DNA from: Amanita rubescens
Taxonomy: Eukaryota; Basidiomycota; Agaricomycetes; Agaricales; Amanitaceae
Direction of reading: 5' to 3'
Length of the DNA stretch: 64,000 nt
Assembly (NCBI GenBank): GCA_015039365.1
Contig: WION01000056.1
Span: 62,001-126,000 of the forward strand
The notes below the pieces were generated by a model. That model had not been told where the DNA came from, did no database searches, and saw only the letters and a program-made list of their open reading frames with translations. Shown piece by piece: positions 45,843-58,707 of the stretch (its first letter is position 1; each line of letters begins with the position of its first letter). Both the position numbers and the translations under genes were made by a program.

Positions 45843-47557
45843 ATGTCGTTTGTAAACTCTTTCTCGCCGTTGTCTTCTGCTGGCGGTGCCCTTGGCACTC
45901 CGATTTCTTCGAGGACAGTCCCCTCTCGGACTACCCCGAACAATTTGCCCGGCTCTGGCGCCCGGCATCTCCAGGCCCCCGGAGGTCTTTACTGTCCCCC
46001 CCCTATTCCGATCGGAGTCCGATCGGAGTCCTAGGAGTCCTATAGGAGTCACATCGGAATTTATTACAAATGAGATTACATTAACATTACAAATTTTTTG
46101 ACACTACATTTTTCAATCGGACTGGTATCGGATGAATAGGAAGCCTTCCGACGGACTCGAATAGGACATAGGACTCTAATAGGACTATTCCTATAGGACT
46201 CCGCTTTTTAATGTAGTCTTTGTAGTCTCATTTGTAATACCACCATTTGCCAAGAGTACTGTGTGACCGTGGGAAATTTTGGAAAAAAATTGTGAAAAAT
46301 GCAGAAAAATCATGTAATCAGATTAGTTTGTAAATGAACATGCCAAACAATGCCAAACTCAAGTTATTTGCAAAATACTGTTTTAAACGCTTCGTGTTGA
46401 AAAATTGAATGGCTGCCAAAAATCTGGAAAAATCCGGAAAAATCATGTGATCAGATTAGTGTGGAAATGGACATGCCAAACAATGCCAAACTCAAGATAT
46501 TTGCAAAATACTGTTTTAAACACTTCATGTTGAAAATTTGAAAGGCTGCTAAAAATCTTGAAAAATCTGGAAAAATCATGTGATCAAGATGGTGCAAGAA
46601 TCATGCTCCAGAACAGAGCCTTTGAAACCCAAGATATTTGTAATTAATTCTTCAGATATAATGGAGAGAAATTTGATAGGTTGCCAAAACATCTTGTGAC
46701 TTTGTCCAAGGGCCCCTGGTCACATTGATAAGACAAACCACTGGAGGTGTGGGGTCAGGGAAACTTCAAACATATTAGGTAAAACAATAGAATATCATAG
46801 TCTTAGGTTTGAGGCAATTCTGGAACAGAGCATGGACAACAAAGTTATAGTATAACTACTAGTAAAGGTGAGACTGACTGATATTGGCCTATAGGGCACT
46901 GTACCTAACTTCAAATTACTAATAGTACTTGTGATTGGAGGTAGCTGATAATGATCATGATAGTAGGACACTCAGTGTGGCAGGGCACAGGTGCCAGATA
47001 GTGTTGCCATTGTGATTGGAACTTTGGAAGTTGATACTAATTACATGATGTCACTGAGCCACCATTCTGTTACTAATAGTATTGACTCCCACATTATGCA
47101 TGCCTGATTAGTTTTGGAAGTGACAGGCCCTCTTATGTATCTCTACTTACTCATCAAGTTATCTATCATTGTCCACACTTTGTTCAATTTCTGTCTGAAA
47201 CATCCAAAGACTCTATCCTACTATTGTATTAGCACTCGTCATATCATCATTCTCTTAGTATTTGAGTTAACCATTGCTGAGTTAACTTTGCCACATGCTT
47301 CTAGTGTGGAAGCTTAGTACATCAACTAACACAGCAAAAGTCTGATCATAGCCTTGTCTGATGTTGTCTGATGCTTAAGTGTCTCTCACTGCTCAGATGG
47401 TTAGACAGTCAGACAAGTCAGACAACTTATGAAACACTGTCTGTCAGACAGTCAGATAATCAGTGTGTCAGCATCTGTCAGTGCCTGTTAGATAGTCAGA
47501 CAACCAGATAATTAGTGCATTAACATCTGTCAGTGCCTGTCAGATAGTCAGATAGTC

Positions 47558-47590
<33 letters not shown>

Positions 47591-49666
47591 GTCAGACAGT
47601 CAGACAGTCAGACAATTATTAATATGGTTCTAACAACCACAACTCACTGTGTACCCGGCATCACCAAATAACCAAGAACTCATCTCCACCTGCTTTCACC
47701 CCTTGACTTCAATACATACATAATCACAAATCCCTCATATTTACCTATGACAATTATAGGTGATTGGTGGTCATTGGTTGTTGCTGGCAACAAACATGTG
47801 GGATTGTGGAACTAAAACTAGATCATCACTTCAACACTCTGCACTGCACCCCCAGCAGCCACTGCCATGTGCATGTTGCCAATGTCCTTGACCTCAGCAG
47901 CCTCTACTCACCACTCAAGTCACATTACTGAAACTGACTTTCACCACTGCCAGCCCTTTCTAACTGATCACACATATGTACTACATTGATCATCACCAGC
48001 CAGACATACCCAAATTGTGTTGGGTTCAACTATGGCTTTGCAGGTGGTCACATGGAGTGGTGATACATTCTTTTACATTTACCTAGAATTTGGCTCAGAT
48101 TTGTGTCCTAATTCTTGCATGACCTTGTGTGCATTTTTCAAGATCACACTTGCATCTGAAAAGTATTTTGCAAATATGTCAAGTTTGCCATTATTTGGTT
48201 TTATAATTCTTAGATAACCTGGATCACATGAATTTTCCGCATTTTTTCAGTATTTTTTTGAATTTATTCTGCAAGTTAAAGATGCCTAATACAAATAAAC
48301 ATAAATAAACAATGCCAAACATCATTCACTATTTTTAAGGATTTTGGATTTCTTTTGCAAGTTAAAGATGCCTAATATAAATAAACATAAATAAACATAA
48401 ACAAACAATGCCAAACATGTTTCCTACCATTTTACATTTTTTTACATTTTATCAGAAAGTGATCAGAGTCCTATAGGAGTCCTATAGGAGTCATAGGAGT
48501 CTGTCGGAGTCTAATCGGACTGGGGGGGGAGTGTAAAGTACTGGGCCCCCGTTAGGGCCTTACCAAAGAACTCGCCACCGCCTGCAAAGGCACAGGTACC
48601 AGAAATGGTACCTTCATTACGTTTTCCTGTTCCGACTTCTGCACCTCAAGCTGTGAGGCTAAATAGGAACTATAAAAAGTATCCTGTTCCCATGGGCTCG
48701 CGCCCATATATGCCTCATGCAGCAAAAGGCTGCCACTGTTCGCATCCCGATGCGATACACCATGTACACCGCTGTGTACAAAAAGTCGTCTTCGACTATA
48801 AAGGAGTCCCGACGGCTCCCAAATCAATGCGGAGCCCAACAGGTCAGTCTTCTAGAAATACTAGGTGTGCATCTTTATCTCATAAAGATAATCTAGTCTC
48901 ATACGCCAAGGCCGCGAAGGCTGTTGGGCCAGTCTCTCGTCCACAAGGACGACCTATTATCGTCAACGAAGGTTGGCGATATAACAAAGATCGTGGATCG
49001 CCTTGGATCCACAACGCTAAACCGGAAGAGTGGTCCTATGGACCACCAAACAATGCCCATGTCCAATTCAGGCCAGTCACCAAAAACGACTGGCATAAGG
49101 GTAATCGTCAATGGAAAAATAAGACGAATATCCCTAATGCTTTGGATTCGGATGCGTACCGCCAACATTTCCTTGGCATCGCATCTGACGAAAGGGGCAG
49201 AATTCCTCTTCCGGAGGAGATCGCTCAAATATACAAAAAAGGAAAGGTAAATACACCTTTTAACGTATATAAGACCCAACTAAAACGTAATACAGAACAA
49301 AAAGGATGGCGAAAGTCAACAACACCTACCTGGAGTAGATGCGCCCCCAACATTGCAAGTTGGGGATACATCGTATCTAAAACTCGAGCCCAAAGCAGAG
49401 CGGCTGGAGTGTTTCCTTCGAATCAAGAGGGAACCGAAGTGAAAAGGGTTGTTGACGAATATAGTAATGACATGGGAATATGGCAGGAAACTGGAAGGCT
49501 TCCCGGACGGTATAAAGACTTTCCTCACATAAAATTACCTAAAGAATCTATTTTCGACAAACTTGTCGATGATAGAGACAATAGGAGGGCTAGATTCGCA
49601 TCTAACCCTGTGACGGAAATTCGATATTACATACCTGAAAGGACGTGTAAAAAAGATATTCCCTAG
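45843..49666 (+). CDS. Extra ORF upstream of copia gag (ORF0), split by E3
   Basis: Starts at ATG 45843 (MSFVNSFSPLSSAGGALGTP) and runs to 45981; E3 interrupts; it resumes at 48552 (VRALPKNSPPPAKAQ) in the same frame once one GGCCCCCG copy is removed, ending at TAG 49664-49666. Joined length is 417 codons. It is basic and Pro/Arg-rich, with KGCHCSHPDAIHHVHRCVQK (Cys/His cluster), RPIIVNEGWRYNKDRGSPWI, DAYRQHFLGIASDERGRIPL and NPVTEIRYYIPERTC. No family is recognised. An ORF before gag is not standard in Ty1/Copia. Basic charge and the Cys/His cluster hint at nucleic-acid binding, which is inference. Apart from E3 it is intact, matching the near-identical LTRs. Confidence 0.75.
45982..48543. 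mobile_element. Non-coding element E3 (hAT-like termini)
   Basis: 2562 bp flanked by GGCCCCCG at 45974-45981 and 48544-48551. The left end is GAGGTCTTTACTGTCCC plus a C run; the right end reverse-complements to CAGTACTTTACACTCCC plus a C run. Subterminal arrays mix CCGATCGGAGTCC and CCTATAGGAGTC (46010-46060, 46120-46210, 48465-48520). Inner blocks GAAAAATCATGTGATCAGAT and CAAACTCAAGATATTTGCAA repeat about three times at 46290-46600. A (GACA)n-type tract lies at 47400-47615. CpG is scarce in the interior. No gene. Confidence 0.88.
47400..47615. repeat. CAGA/GTCAGACA microsatellite in E3
   Basis: Imperfect GTCAGACA units grade into a pure (GACA)n run near 47563-47590, then back to GTCAGACA. 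It lies well inside E3. Confidence 0.85.
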
Positions 49667-49856
49667 TTTACTTTCTAGTATTGACACTAGATAGTAAAAA
49701 ACTATATTCTTGTCATTTTAACATGAACGACATTAAGCTTAAGAAATCAGGACAGAAATTACATCATCACATATATTCTTATGCCTTATTATTATTTGAA
49801 CCTTTTCTTACGAAAAATCTTCTTAGATTTTAAACAAACTTAACCAAAGTAAGAAA

Positions 49857-51197
49857 ATGTCTTCTTCCAATTCAATAAACTCCATTGTTCCTGTCCTTAC
49901 CGGATCAAATTGGCTTGCATTCGAAAGACTTATGACTGCGTACTTGAACAGTCAAGGTCTTGGTGCACATATTGATCCTAAACTTGACTGGCCCAGAGAT
50001 CTTGAACCGTCTGAAAAAGCGGCAATAAAGACATCTGACATAAAGCCAGATCAATTAAAAACCCTTAAAGAAATTCGCAAAGAATACGTCGAATTTAAAG
50101 AGGACAATATGAAAGCCAAAGGTTACATTACCTTAAAACTAGCACCTAATCTAGTACACCTTGTTGACGATAAAAATGATAAAGCCGAAGTCCTTTGGAA
50201 ATCTCTAAAGGATAAATTTGGTAAACAAGGTCTAGCTGCTACATTTGGACTCTATAGACAAATTGTCGATTGGAAACTTAAAGAGAATTCCAATCCAAAC
50301 ACTCAAGTTCCGCATCTTATGGACTTGATTAATAGAGTGTCAAATCAAGGTGTAACCTTAACAGTCAAAATGCAAATTATGACGATCCTACATGCCTTAC
50401 CTCCTTCATGGGACAGCTTTGTCGCAAATCTGTTGGCACATTCCGCAGATGATGACACTGTAGATGAATTCCTTAATCTCATATCTGAGGAATGGTCCCG
50501 AAGGAAAGGTAACAGGAACAATGCCAATACTTCTGTTGTCACGAGAGGGAATAAACATTCTAACTCTCAAGTAGTTGCAAATATGGCACGCCAACAATTG
50601 CAACAAGGACAACCTCGCACCCCTTGGAATTCCTATCGTGGGAAATCCTTTCGAGGCAGAGGTGGAAGAAAACCAATGGGAAATCGAAGAAACCCAACAC
50701 AACATACTTCGACAGGTGGACCATCTAATGGACCAAAACATACACCTGGCCAATCTCAGACTCCTTTTAGACCCCAATGGGCTGGTCAAGTCCCTAATCA
50801 GTCTAAAGGACCAAATTGGGAACGCAATAAGGCAGCTAAAGCAAAGAATCGTGCGAATAAACTTGCTGCTCGCACAGCAGCTCAATCAACACTTGGTTCT
50901 GGGCATGCTATGGCATCTTCGACATCAGCATCTTTACCTCTGATTGCCAGAATTGGAGATCAGGTAATGACAGATTTTGATGAAGAATTTGTCCCCAAGA
51001 TTTACAAGTACAAAGGTACTCGTGCGGTTCCCACGGACGACTTCATGGGGAGAATTGATGAGATATCCGAAGATTCGGGAGATTCTGTATCCAGAGATGT
51101 ACAAAAAGTACGAACTGAATCAACGAACTACTCTGATATCTTTGATTCTGCAATATTTGCAGATACTAAGGATACTCAAAGTTTGGACGATTGCTAG
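49857..51197 (+). CDS. Copia Gag, 446 aa
   Basis: ATG 49857 to TAG 51197. The N-terminal half has VPVLTGSNWLAFERLMTAYL, AKGYITLKLAPNLVHLV, LWKSLKDKFGKQGLAATFGL and the MQIMTILHALPPSWDSFVAN stretch, the Gag core of copia-type elements (UBN2 group). The C-terminal half is basic and rich in Arg, Gly, Gln and Asn, without a CCHC knuckle in this frame. It forms the particle around the RNA. The pol frame is +1 relative to gag and overlaps its last 200 bp, so Pol is probably made by frameshifting. Intact. Confidence 0.9.
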   Translation: MSSSNSINSIVPVLTGSNWLAFERLMTAYLNSQGLGAHIDPKLDWPRDLEPSEKAAIKTSDIKPDQLKTLKEIRKEYVEFKEDNMKAKGYITLKLAPNLVHLVDDKNDKAEVLWKSLKDKFGKQGLAATFGLYRQIVDWKLKENSNPNTQVPHLMDLINRVSNQGVTLTVKMQIMTILHALPPSWDSFVANLLAHSADDDTVDEFLNLISEEWSRRKGNRNNANTSVVTRGNKHSNSQVVANMARQQLQQGQPRTPWNSYRGKSFRGRGGRKPMGNRRNPTQHTSTGGPSNGPKHTPGQSQTPFRPQWAGQVPNQSKGPNWERNKAAKAKNRANKLAARTAAQSTLGSGHAMASSTSASLPLIARIGDQVMTDFDEEFVPKIYKYKGTRAVPTDDFMGRIDEISEDSGDSVSRDVQKVRTESTNYSDIFDSAIFADTKDTQSLDDC

Positions 51198-54100
51198 TCC
51201 TATCTTTGCTTCCTCTAGTATATCCCATCATCAAGCCGATAATGAAGGATATCAAACAGATAATGAATCACATCAATCTGAGGCCAATTCTTCAGGGTAT
51301 GAAGGACTTTATACCGATGAAGAGCCTGAGGGACCAATGCCTGGTTCCTTTGATGATGAACAAATAAGTTGGTGGTATGTACATACCAGACAATATTATG
51401 TGGATCAAGTTCGACGAGCTAATTTGGAAGCTCGAAGAATGAATACTAATGCACGCACTTTAGAACACTTACAAAATATGTTGAGAGGGATGGTAAATGA
51501 CCATGACACTGTATCCCTCCGACCAGAATCTGTAAGTTCATCAGATTTAAATTACTTTTATCAATCTGATCAAGATTCTGTTTACCATACGGCTCCAGAA
51601 TCTATGGCATCATCTCAAATCCCAACAAGGCCTATTACGCCTTATGAAGATTTTTTCAATTTATACGATTATCCAACTAATCGTACTATTGACACTGTAC
51701 CGGTAATACCATCAAATGTACCGATAGTAAACCCTACACCAAGAAGATCTACAGATCTTCATAATTTATATAATTTTGATGCCAATATGCGTGAAAATGA
51801 AAGATACAGACAAAACATGTCTAATCTTCAAAATCTTCCAAATCATGGAACATTCTCTGAATTATACAATCAATATAACTTGGATGAATTCATAATAGAA
51901 GAAAACAATCGTAGACGTGCTAATGTTATTAACATTGGACATCTTCAAGATCCATATAATCTACCTTGTAGTAAATCACCTTCTTGCAAATGTCCTGAAT
52001 GTTATAAAAATAATAAAGGACTTACAATATGGATGTGTGACTCAGGTGCATCACATCATTTTACCGCACACTTAGAAGATTTTGTCAGCTATAAAAAATA
52101 TGAAGTTCCTACTTCAGTATTTACAGCTGATAATCAAGCAGATATATTAGGTATAGGGACTGTGATTTTGGATCACACTCTTAAAAATGGTTCGGTTTCA
52201 AGATTGAAACTTTACCCGGTCCTCCATATGCCAAGTGCCACACTACAACTAATAAGCAATGGAACATTGTGTAAACAAGGTTTTATTGCAAAACAAGATA
52301 ATGATAGGATTTCTTTCTACAGAGAAGGCTCTGAAAACGCATCACTGGAAGGATTTCCAGGAGATGGTAACGAAACATTGATGTGGACAGAAGGTCAAAT
52401 TATTAAACCTTCAAATTATAAATTAATGATGACCACAATTAATGTTGTTGGATATGAAATTTGGCATCAACGGATGGGTCATCCTAGCCAACAAATATTG
52501 AAATTAGGCTCTAAAAACTTAGAGGGTTTCCCTCCCTTAACAATTCCTAAAGACTTAGAACCTTGTAACGGTTGTCTAAAAGGAAAAGCTGTTTCACAAA
52601 GCTTTCCTCTTTCAGAAAAACGTGCTACCCAACCCTTTGAACGTATACACTGTGACTTGATGACTTTTCCAATACAATCTTATCATAAACAAAAATATTT
52701 ACTTGTAATATTTGATGATTGTACATCTCATGTATGGGTAAAACCATTACAGAAAAAGTCTAACGTCGCTGTAGTATTTGAAGGCTGGCACAAACAAATA
52801 TACAACCAATATGGATATAACATAAAAATAGTTCGTTCCGATCGAGGGGGCGAATTTATGTCCACCAATATACAAGATTACTTAACTGATGTAGGAATTA
52901 TTCATGAAAAATCTACTCCATATATACATCAACAAAATGGAAAGGTTGAACGCATGAATAGAACACTTTGGGAAAAAAGTGAAGCATTGAGATTACATGC
53001 TTCATGTCCTCAATCTTGGTGGAACTTTGCGATCGAAACTGCCGTACATGTTTATAATCGTACTCCACTTAGACGAACCAAATGGAAGACCCCTGTTGAA
53101 AATCTTACTGGAAAGAAACCTGATGTTTCTTACTTTAAGATATTCGGATCTAAAGCTTGGGTATTTATCCCACATGAATCGCGCGAAAATAAATTAACAC
53201 CAAGGTCTGAAATAATGACCTTTATTGGATACGAACCGAATGCAAAAGCATACCGCTTCATGACAAATACGAATCAACTTCGAGTATCCACCCAAGCTGA
53301 ATTTGATGAAACCAAATTTCCAAGAGCCAAACCTCAAGATGAAAATTATACAAAAAACTTGGACCCTATCAGGCCTATTGAGCAGAATAATTCTGAAAAC
53401 TCAGATAAAAATATCTCTGATGGTAAACCAAATAATGAAGGAGATATTTCATCTGAACAGCAGCATTCAGATGATGATTTCTTTGATTTCAACTTTGAAA
53501 ATCATTCTAGTTCTGATTCATCAGATGATGATGATGATGACACTAAATGGGATGATAAATTAGAATCTTTCTTTGAAAAGAAAGATACATCTTCAAAAGA
53601 CAAAGGTGTTGAATTGGATCAACCTACAGGCGTTGAATTAGATCTACCTGTACAAAGTCTTAAAGATAAACCTACTAAAGGAAAAGGCAAAGGAACTGCT
53701 AAAAAACCTGTAGAACCTACTCGAAGATCTGAAAGATCTAGAAAACCGGTTATACAGAAAGACAATGCTTATGGTAATAAAACACCATTAGAAATTGAAA
53801 AAGAAATTACAGAAGAACAAGATATTGTTCGAGAATTGATTCAAGATCTTAAAGAAAAAGATAAATCTGACCCAAGACTTGATGTTACAATCAGATATTC
53901 TCTCAGATCTAGAATACGACAACACATTGATAAAGTTAAATTACTTTATTCAACATTACACAATGCTCAAATTAATGAAATGTCATGTCTCATTAAAGAG
54001 CAAGGTAATGGTTTTCTGAATTACTTACTCGCACAAGCAATTCCTGCCGTTGATATTTCAAGAGATAATATCAGAGAATATCAATACAAAGATATTCAAA

Positions 54101-55830
54101 AAGTCAAAATTGCTGATCCCAAATCTTATGAACAATGGGAAACAGCAATGAATGATGAAATGAAATCATTGAATGATAGAAAAATCTGGGAGCTTACAGA
54201 ATTACCTCATAATCGTACACCTATTAAATGTAGATGGGTATACGATATTAAATCTGACGGTCGAAAGAAGGCTCGACTTGTCGCCAAAGGATTTTCTCAA
54301 AGACCTGGACTTGACTATGATGAAACGTTTTCGCCAGTGGCAAGATATGAAACGATTCGCCTTTTGTTAGCAATATCTGTGCTAGAAAAATGGGATATTG
54401 AAGCACTGGATGTTAAAACAGCCTTTTTGTACGGAGATCTCGAAGCGGATATCTATATGCAACAACCAGAAGGTTATGTAGTCAAAGGCCAAGAACAAAA
54501 AGTTTACCAACTTAAAAAGGCAATATATGGACTTAAACAAGCCTCATATGCCTGGAATAAACAAGCTAATAAATCCTTAGAGGATTTAGGATTTATACGC
54601 TGTTTATCTGATTCTGGCGTATACGTCAGAAGAGAAGACGACACTATAATAGTGTGTATAGTATATGTCGATGACATGCTTTTCATGGGTGACAATACAC
54701 CAGAAATTCATAAAGTTAAAAATGCTTTTATGAAGAAATGGGAATGTCACGATCTTGGAAAAGTTAAAGAATACTTAGGTATGCAAATCAATTACAATAA
54801 GAACATGGGTACTCTTATTATTGATCAACATGCATACGCTAAGAAGGTTGTAACAAGATTTGGTTTAGAAAATTGTAAACCAACTCGTACACCTTTACCA
54901 ACAGGATATATTCCAACTGCTGCTACAAAAGAATGTACAGCAGAAATGCGATCTTATTTTCAACAAATAATAGGATCGTTGTTATATCTTGCATTAGGAA
55001 CAAGACCTGATATTACTTATCAAGTAATATTAATGTCTCAGTTTTGTGCAAACCCAAATGAAGAACACATACAGAAAGCATTATACATAGTACGCTATGT
55101 TAATACCACTGTACAAACTAAAATAGTTTATAATGGTTTAAATAAAGAAGGCTTTGTAGCCTTTACTGATGCTGACTGGGGTGCTGACAAGATTACAAGA
55201 AAATCTGTCACTGGATATATAGTAAAACTCGCAGGAGGAGTTATATCATGGGTTTCACGAAAACAAAAAGTAGTGGCACTGTCTTCAACTGAAGCAGAAT
55301 ACATGTCAATGTCTGATACATCAAGACAAATAGTTTGGATTGAGTCACTTATGAGTGAACTTGATTTTCCAATTAAAACTATTTTCTTATGTTGTGACAA
55401 TCAAGGTGCAATGTTCTTAGCCAGTAATCCTGCACAAGAACATCGTTCAAAACATATTGATATAAGATTTCACTACATTAGAGAATGTGTCGAAAGTGAG
55501 AAAATAAAACTCACATACATTCCTACAAATGAACAAGTTGCGGATATAATGACCAAAAATCTACCATATTCAAAATTTGTTATATTCCGAATGAAGATGG
55601 GATTAATCCTTGATGATAGTCAAATATCATTAACCAATCATATTAAGGCATCACAAACTTTTGCTAATTATATTAAAAGTAAAACCCTTAATAAGTCCCC
55701 AGGACAACATAGTAAAATATTTGAAAGAATTCAAGATCTTGAAGTGCGAGGATATCTTGAAGAAATCTTTAAATACTACTATGAAAGAGAAAATGATAAA
55801 TTGACTACCCTTTTAAAAGCTAATAAATAA
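51198..55830 (+). CDS. Copia Pol: protease, integrase, RT, RNase H
   Basis: An unbroken frame open from before 51198 (overlapping the gag end) to TAA 55830. Protease: IWMCDSGASHHFTAH (D-S-G near 52040). Integrase: H-H-C-C zinc site (WHQRMGHPS...CNGCLKGK), then HCDLM, SDRGGEFMS and NGKVERMNR for D-D-E. RT: DIKSDGRKKARLVAKGFSQR, DVKTAFLYGDLEADIYMQQP and VYVDDMLFMGD (YVDD near 54664). RNase H: FTDADWGADKITRKSVTGY, then ALSSTEAEYMSM and DNQGAMFLA. The domain order is that of Ty1/Copia. A long Asn/Asp/Ser-rich spacer precedes the protease. No stop or frameshift in over 1500 codons, so the element may still be active apart from E3. Confidence 0.95.
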
Positions 55831-55834
55831 CTTA

Positions 55835-55845
55835 GCGAAGGGGAG
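55835..55845 (+). promoter_or_regulatory. Copia polypurine tract
   Basis: GCGAAGGGGAG lies directly before the 3' LTR, the usual place for the RNA primer of plus-strand DNA synthesis. Confidence 0.7.
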
Positions 55846-56550
55846 TGTTGAACTTATAATATACGATATACATATAGTATATAGTAAATATAAGTGATAT
55901 CATTAGTTTACACTAACTAATGTAATAACGCTCAGTTACTTACTCGTCTCTTAACCAATCATAATAGTGGATGATTGAGTGTGAGATAATATATTGACAT
56001 GAGAATATATTCAACATATTCTCATACTCATCTACCAATCATAATAGTGGATGATTGATGATGAGAACATATTCTGACATGAGAATATCCTAGCGATATT
56101 CTCATGAGATCATCCAATCATAATAGTGGAACTATTGATGATGTGAATATATGTTGACATGAGAATAGAAGACATATATACGTTATGGTTATCGACCTAT
56201 CACATTGAAGATTGATAATGTAATGAGTCAGTCAATATAATTGATGAGTCAAGTGCTGCGCAAAGCTATGCATTGCTGTACAATAGCTGTGCATTGCTGT
56301 GGAATGACGCCTTATGAGTCAAATACCTTTGACTCATACTGATAAGACTCTTTGTACTTATTTGTAGTTTAGTAGTATATAAACTGTACTCTAGTAGCGT
56401 CAATCCCTATCCTATTATCCTCTCTACTGTCTACTGTTGAGCCCCAGCTCCAGTAAGCTCTTAACAACTCCACACCACACTCGGTAAGTAGTACATTCCA
56501 TGTACTAGACTGCGCTGCTCGCTAGGGACTTGTTACCCCTAGTTTCAACA
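55846..56550 (+). repeat. Copia 3' LTR
   Basis: 705 bp, aligned by eye with 43910-44614 with one difference. Followed by the target copy CTTGG at 56551-56555. Confidence 0.95.
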
Positions 56551-56555
56551 CTTGG

Positions 56556-56618
56556 TGTAATTTGGTTTAGACTCTCGGACTTCTTCTTCCCAATTTCCGT
56601 CACCATCATCTGATGTGG
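56556..56618 (-). pseudogene. Middle piece of Gypsy-2 gag
   Basis: Reads ATSDDGDGNWEEEVRESKPN then YTK on the minus strand, between the E4 and copia insertion points. It continues the frame of 58708-58979 and leads into 43904-43818. Confidence 0.8.
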
Positions 56619-56626
56619 CTCGAATG

Positions 56627-58699
56627 CAGCACTTTACACTCCCCCCCCTGTCCGAATAGACTCCGAGTCCAGTCCGAGGACTCCGAGGACTCCAAGTAGA
56701 CTCCGAGTAGACTCCAAGTTCAGTCCGAGCCCAGTCCGAGGTGTGCTCGGAGTCCGAGTGGAGTCCGAGTAGACTCCGAGTTCAGTCTGAGTTGAGGGAA
56801 AAAGAAAGTCTGAGTTCACTCTCAGTTGCAATAAAATACCAAAAAAATGCTTAAAAAATGCAGAAAAATCGTGTGATCTAGGCCATATAGGAATTGTAAA
56901 GCCAAACAAAGCCAAACTTGAGATATTTGCAAAATATGTTTTCAGATGTGAGTGTAATCTTAAGAAGTGTACAAAAATTATGTGATCTGCATATGATACA
57001 CTCATACACCTGTCATTCCATACTGGTGGTTATGAATGTCACCTCTGCTTGCATGCCCACAGCAGACTTCTGGCAGTTGCAGTTCAGCATCCACTTGCAG
57101 TCAACTTACACAATCCCACCTGTTACCAACAACCAATGACATTGCAGAGAGTTGTTAGAACTCATGAATAAATGTGAGAGGGTTGGAGATGTGACTCATG
57201 TGAGGGGTCTGTGAATATATGATCTCAAGGGAGAAGGGGGTGGATATGAGTTCTTGATGATTCTTTGGTGATGGTACATGGTAGTGAGTAGTTGTTAACA
57301 GCATATTGTGTTATGATCATCATGATGTTCTAGCATTTGCAGCCTACCAAAGCTTCCACACTAGTAGTAGAAGCATCCTGAGAGCCTCACCTTGCACAAG
57401 TTTGGTCATGTTATACCTCCAGCAACCACATCTGTTGGTGGGGAAGGTTGGACATCAGCAGTATAAGACCCTCATAGTACTCCACCACAATCATCATCCA
57501 TAGGGGACCAGAGCTTTGTTTATGACAGCCTGGGTAAGGTAATAAGGAACGTGGAAATGAACAGGATTCAATGATTCTGATGCCATCTTTATTGTATATT
57601 AACTTGGAACTTGAAGATCATAGATTCATAGCAAACATCATCTTACAAACTTTTGCACACCAAGTTCACAAGTCCTTCCTTCACTTAATTTATACTTATT
57701 AAGGATGCTATATTGGATGAAGAAACTATCAGTGGCAATGCAAATAACACCCTTGGACAATTTCTCACTGAGAAGTTGGAAGAGTCAGCATTGCTGGTGA
57801 CTCTATTTCAGATGTGCTCAGTATGTGGAACTTCACACAAGCCTTGAACTTGATGGTTGATGAACTGTTTGATCTAAAAGGTTGTAAGGCTGGAGAGAAT
57901 CTTGAAAGATGTGGTGAATCGTGCAGTAAAGAAAGCTGCACACCCAGATTTGTATGTAAGATCAAAGAATTGTGGAAGGCAGGTCACATCAGCATTAAAA
58001 CTTCATAATGATCCTCATTGTACTATACTAGCAACATTTTGTATGCCAGTGCCCCAATCAAACTTAGGTATTTTGCAAATATCTCAAGTATGAGTTAATT
58101 TAGCTTCACCATTCTTATATGACCTGGATCACATGATTTTTCCGCATTTTTTAAGATTTTTTGTGGACTTTTCAAATTTCTCACATGAAGCATCTGAAAA
58201 AGTATTTTGCAAATATCTCAAGTTTGGGCTTGTTTGGCTTTACCATTTTTGTATGACTGGAATCACATGATTTTTCTGCATTTTTTAAATATTTTTTGGG
58301 ATTTTATTGTAGGTGTAAACAATTCCAAATAGTCCCAAATAGTCCCAAATAGACTGGCCATATGTATATAAGGCCCTGTCAATGTCGCCACTGCCCCCCC
58401 CGCTCTTGCTTGGGGGTGCTTGGACTGCTCGGACTCCACTCGGATTGCTCGGACTCCACTCGGACTCCAACATCCTCAGTCCGAGGACTCCGAGTCCAAG
58501 TCCGAGCTGAGCTCGGACTCTGCTCGGATTGAGCTCGGACTGAGCTCGGACTCGGACTTGAGCATTTGAGTGGCATCCCTGCCACTTCCTCAGTCCGAGG
58601 ACTGAGCTCGGACTCCGAGCTCACTCCGAGCTGAGTCCTAGGACTGCTCGGATTCTGCTCGGAGTCCGAGAATCTTAGGGGGGGGAGAGTAAAGCGCTC
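56627..58699. mobile_element. Non-coding element E4, opposite orientation to E1 and E3
   Basis: 2073 bp flanked by CTCGAATG at 56619-56626 and 58700-58707. The left end is CAGCACTTTACACTCCC plus a C run; the right end reverse-complements to GAGCGCTTTACTCTCCC plus a C run, so the CAG and GAG ends are swapped relative to E1/E3. Subterminal arrays are GAGTCCGAG/CCGAGCTCGG palindromes (56650-56810, 58420-58670). Inner shared blocks occur at 56850-56950 and twice at 58070-58290. No coding frame. A second C8 run near 58393 may mark an internal end or rearrangement. Confidence 0.88.
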
Positions 58700-58707
58700 C
58701 TCGAATG

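Larger units (their letters stand above)
43910..56550 (+). mobile_element. Ty1/Copia retrotransposon, near-identical LTRs, holds E3
   Basis: LTRs 43910-44614 and 55846-56550 (705 bp each, TGTTGAA...TTCAACA) flank a copia-type internal region; target duplication CTTGG at 43905-43909 and 56551-56555. Inside: primer site, about 1.2 kb leader, an extra ORF (split by E3), gag, and pol in the order PR-IN-RT-RH that defines Ty1/Copia. Without E3 it is about 10.1 kb, long for the superfamily. By eye the LTRs differ at one position (T in the 5', C in the 3' copy, within GAATGA(T/C)GCC). It sits in Gypsy-2 gag. Confidence 0.95.
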
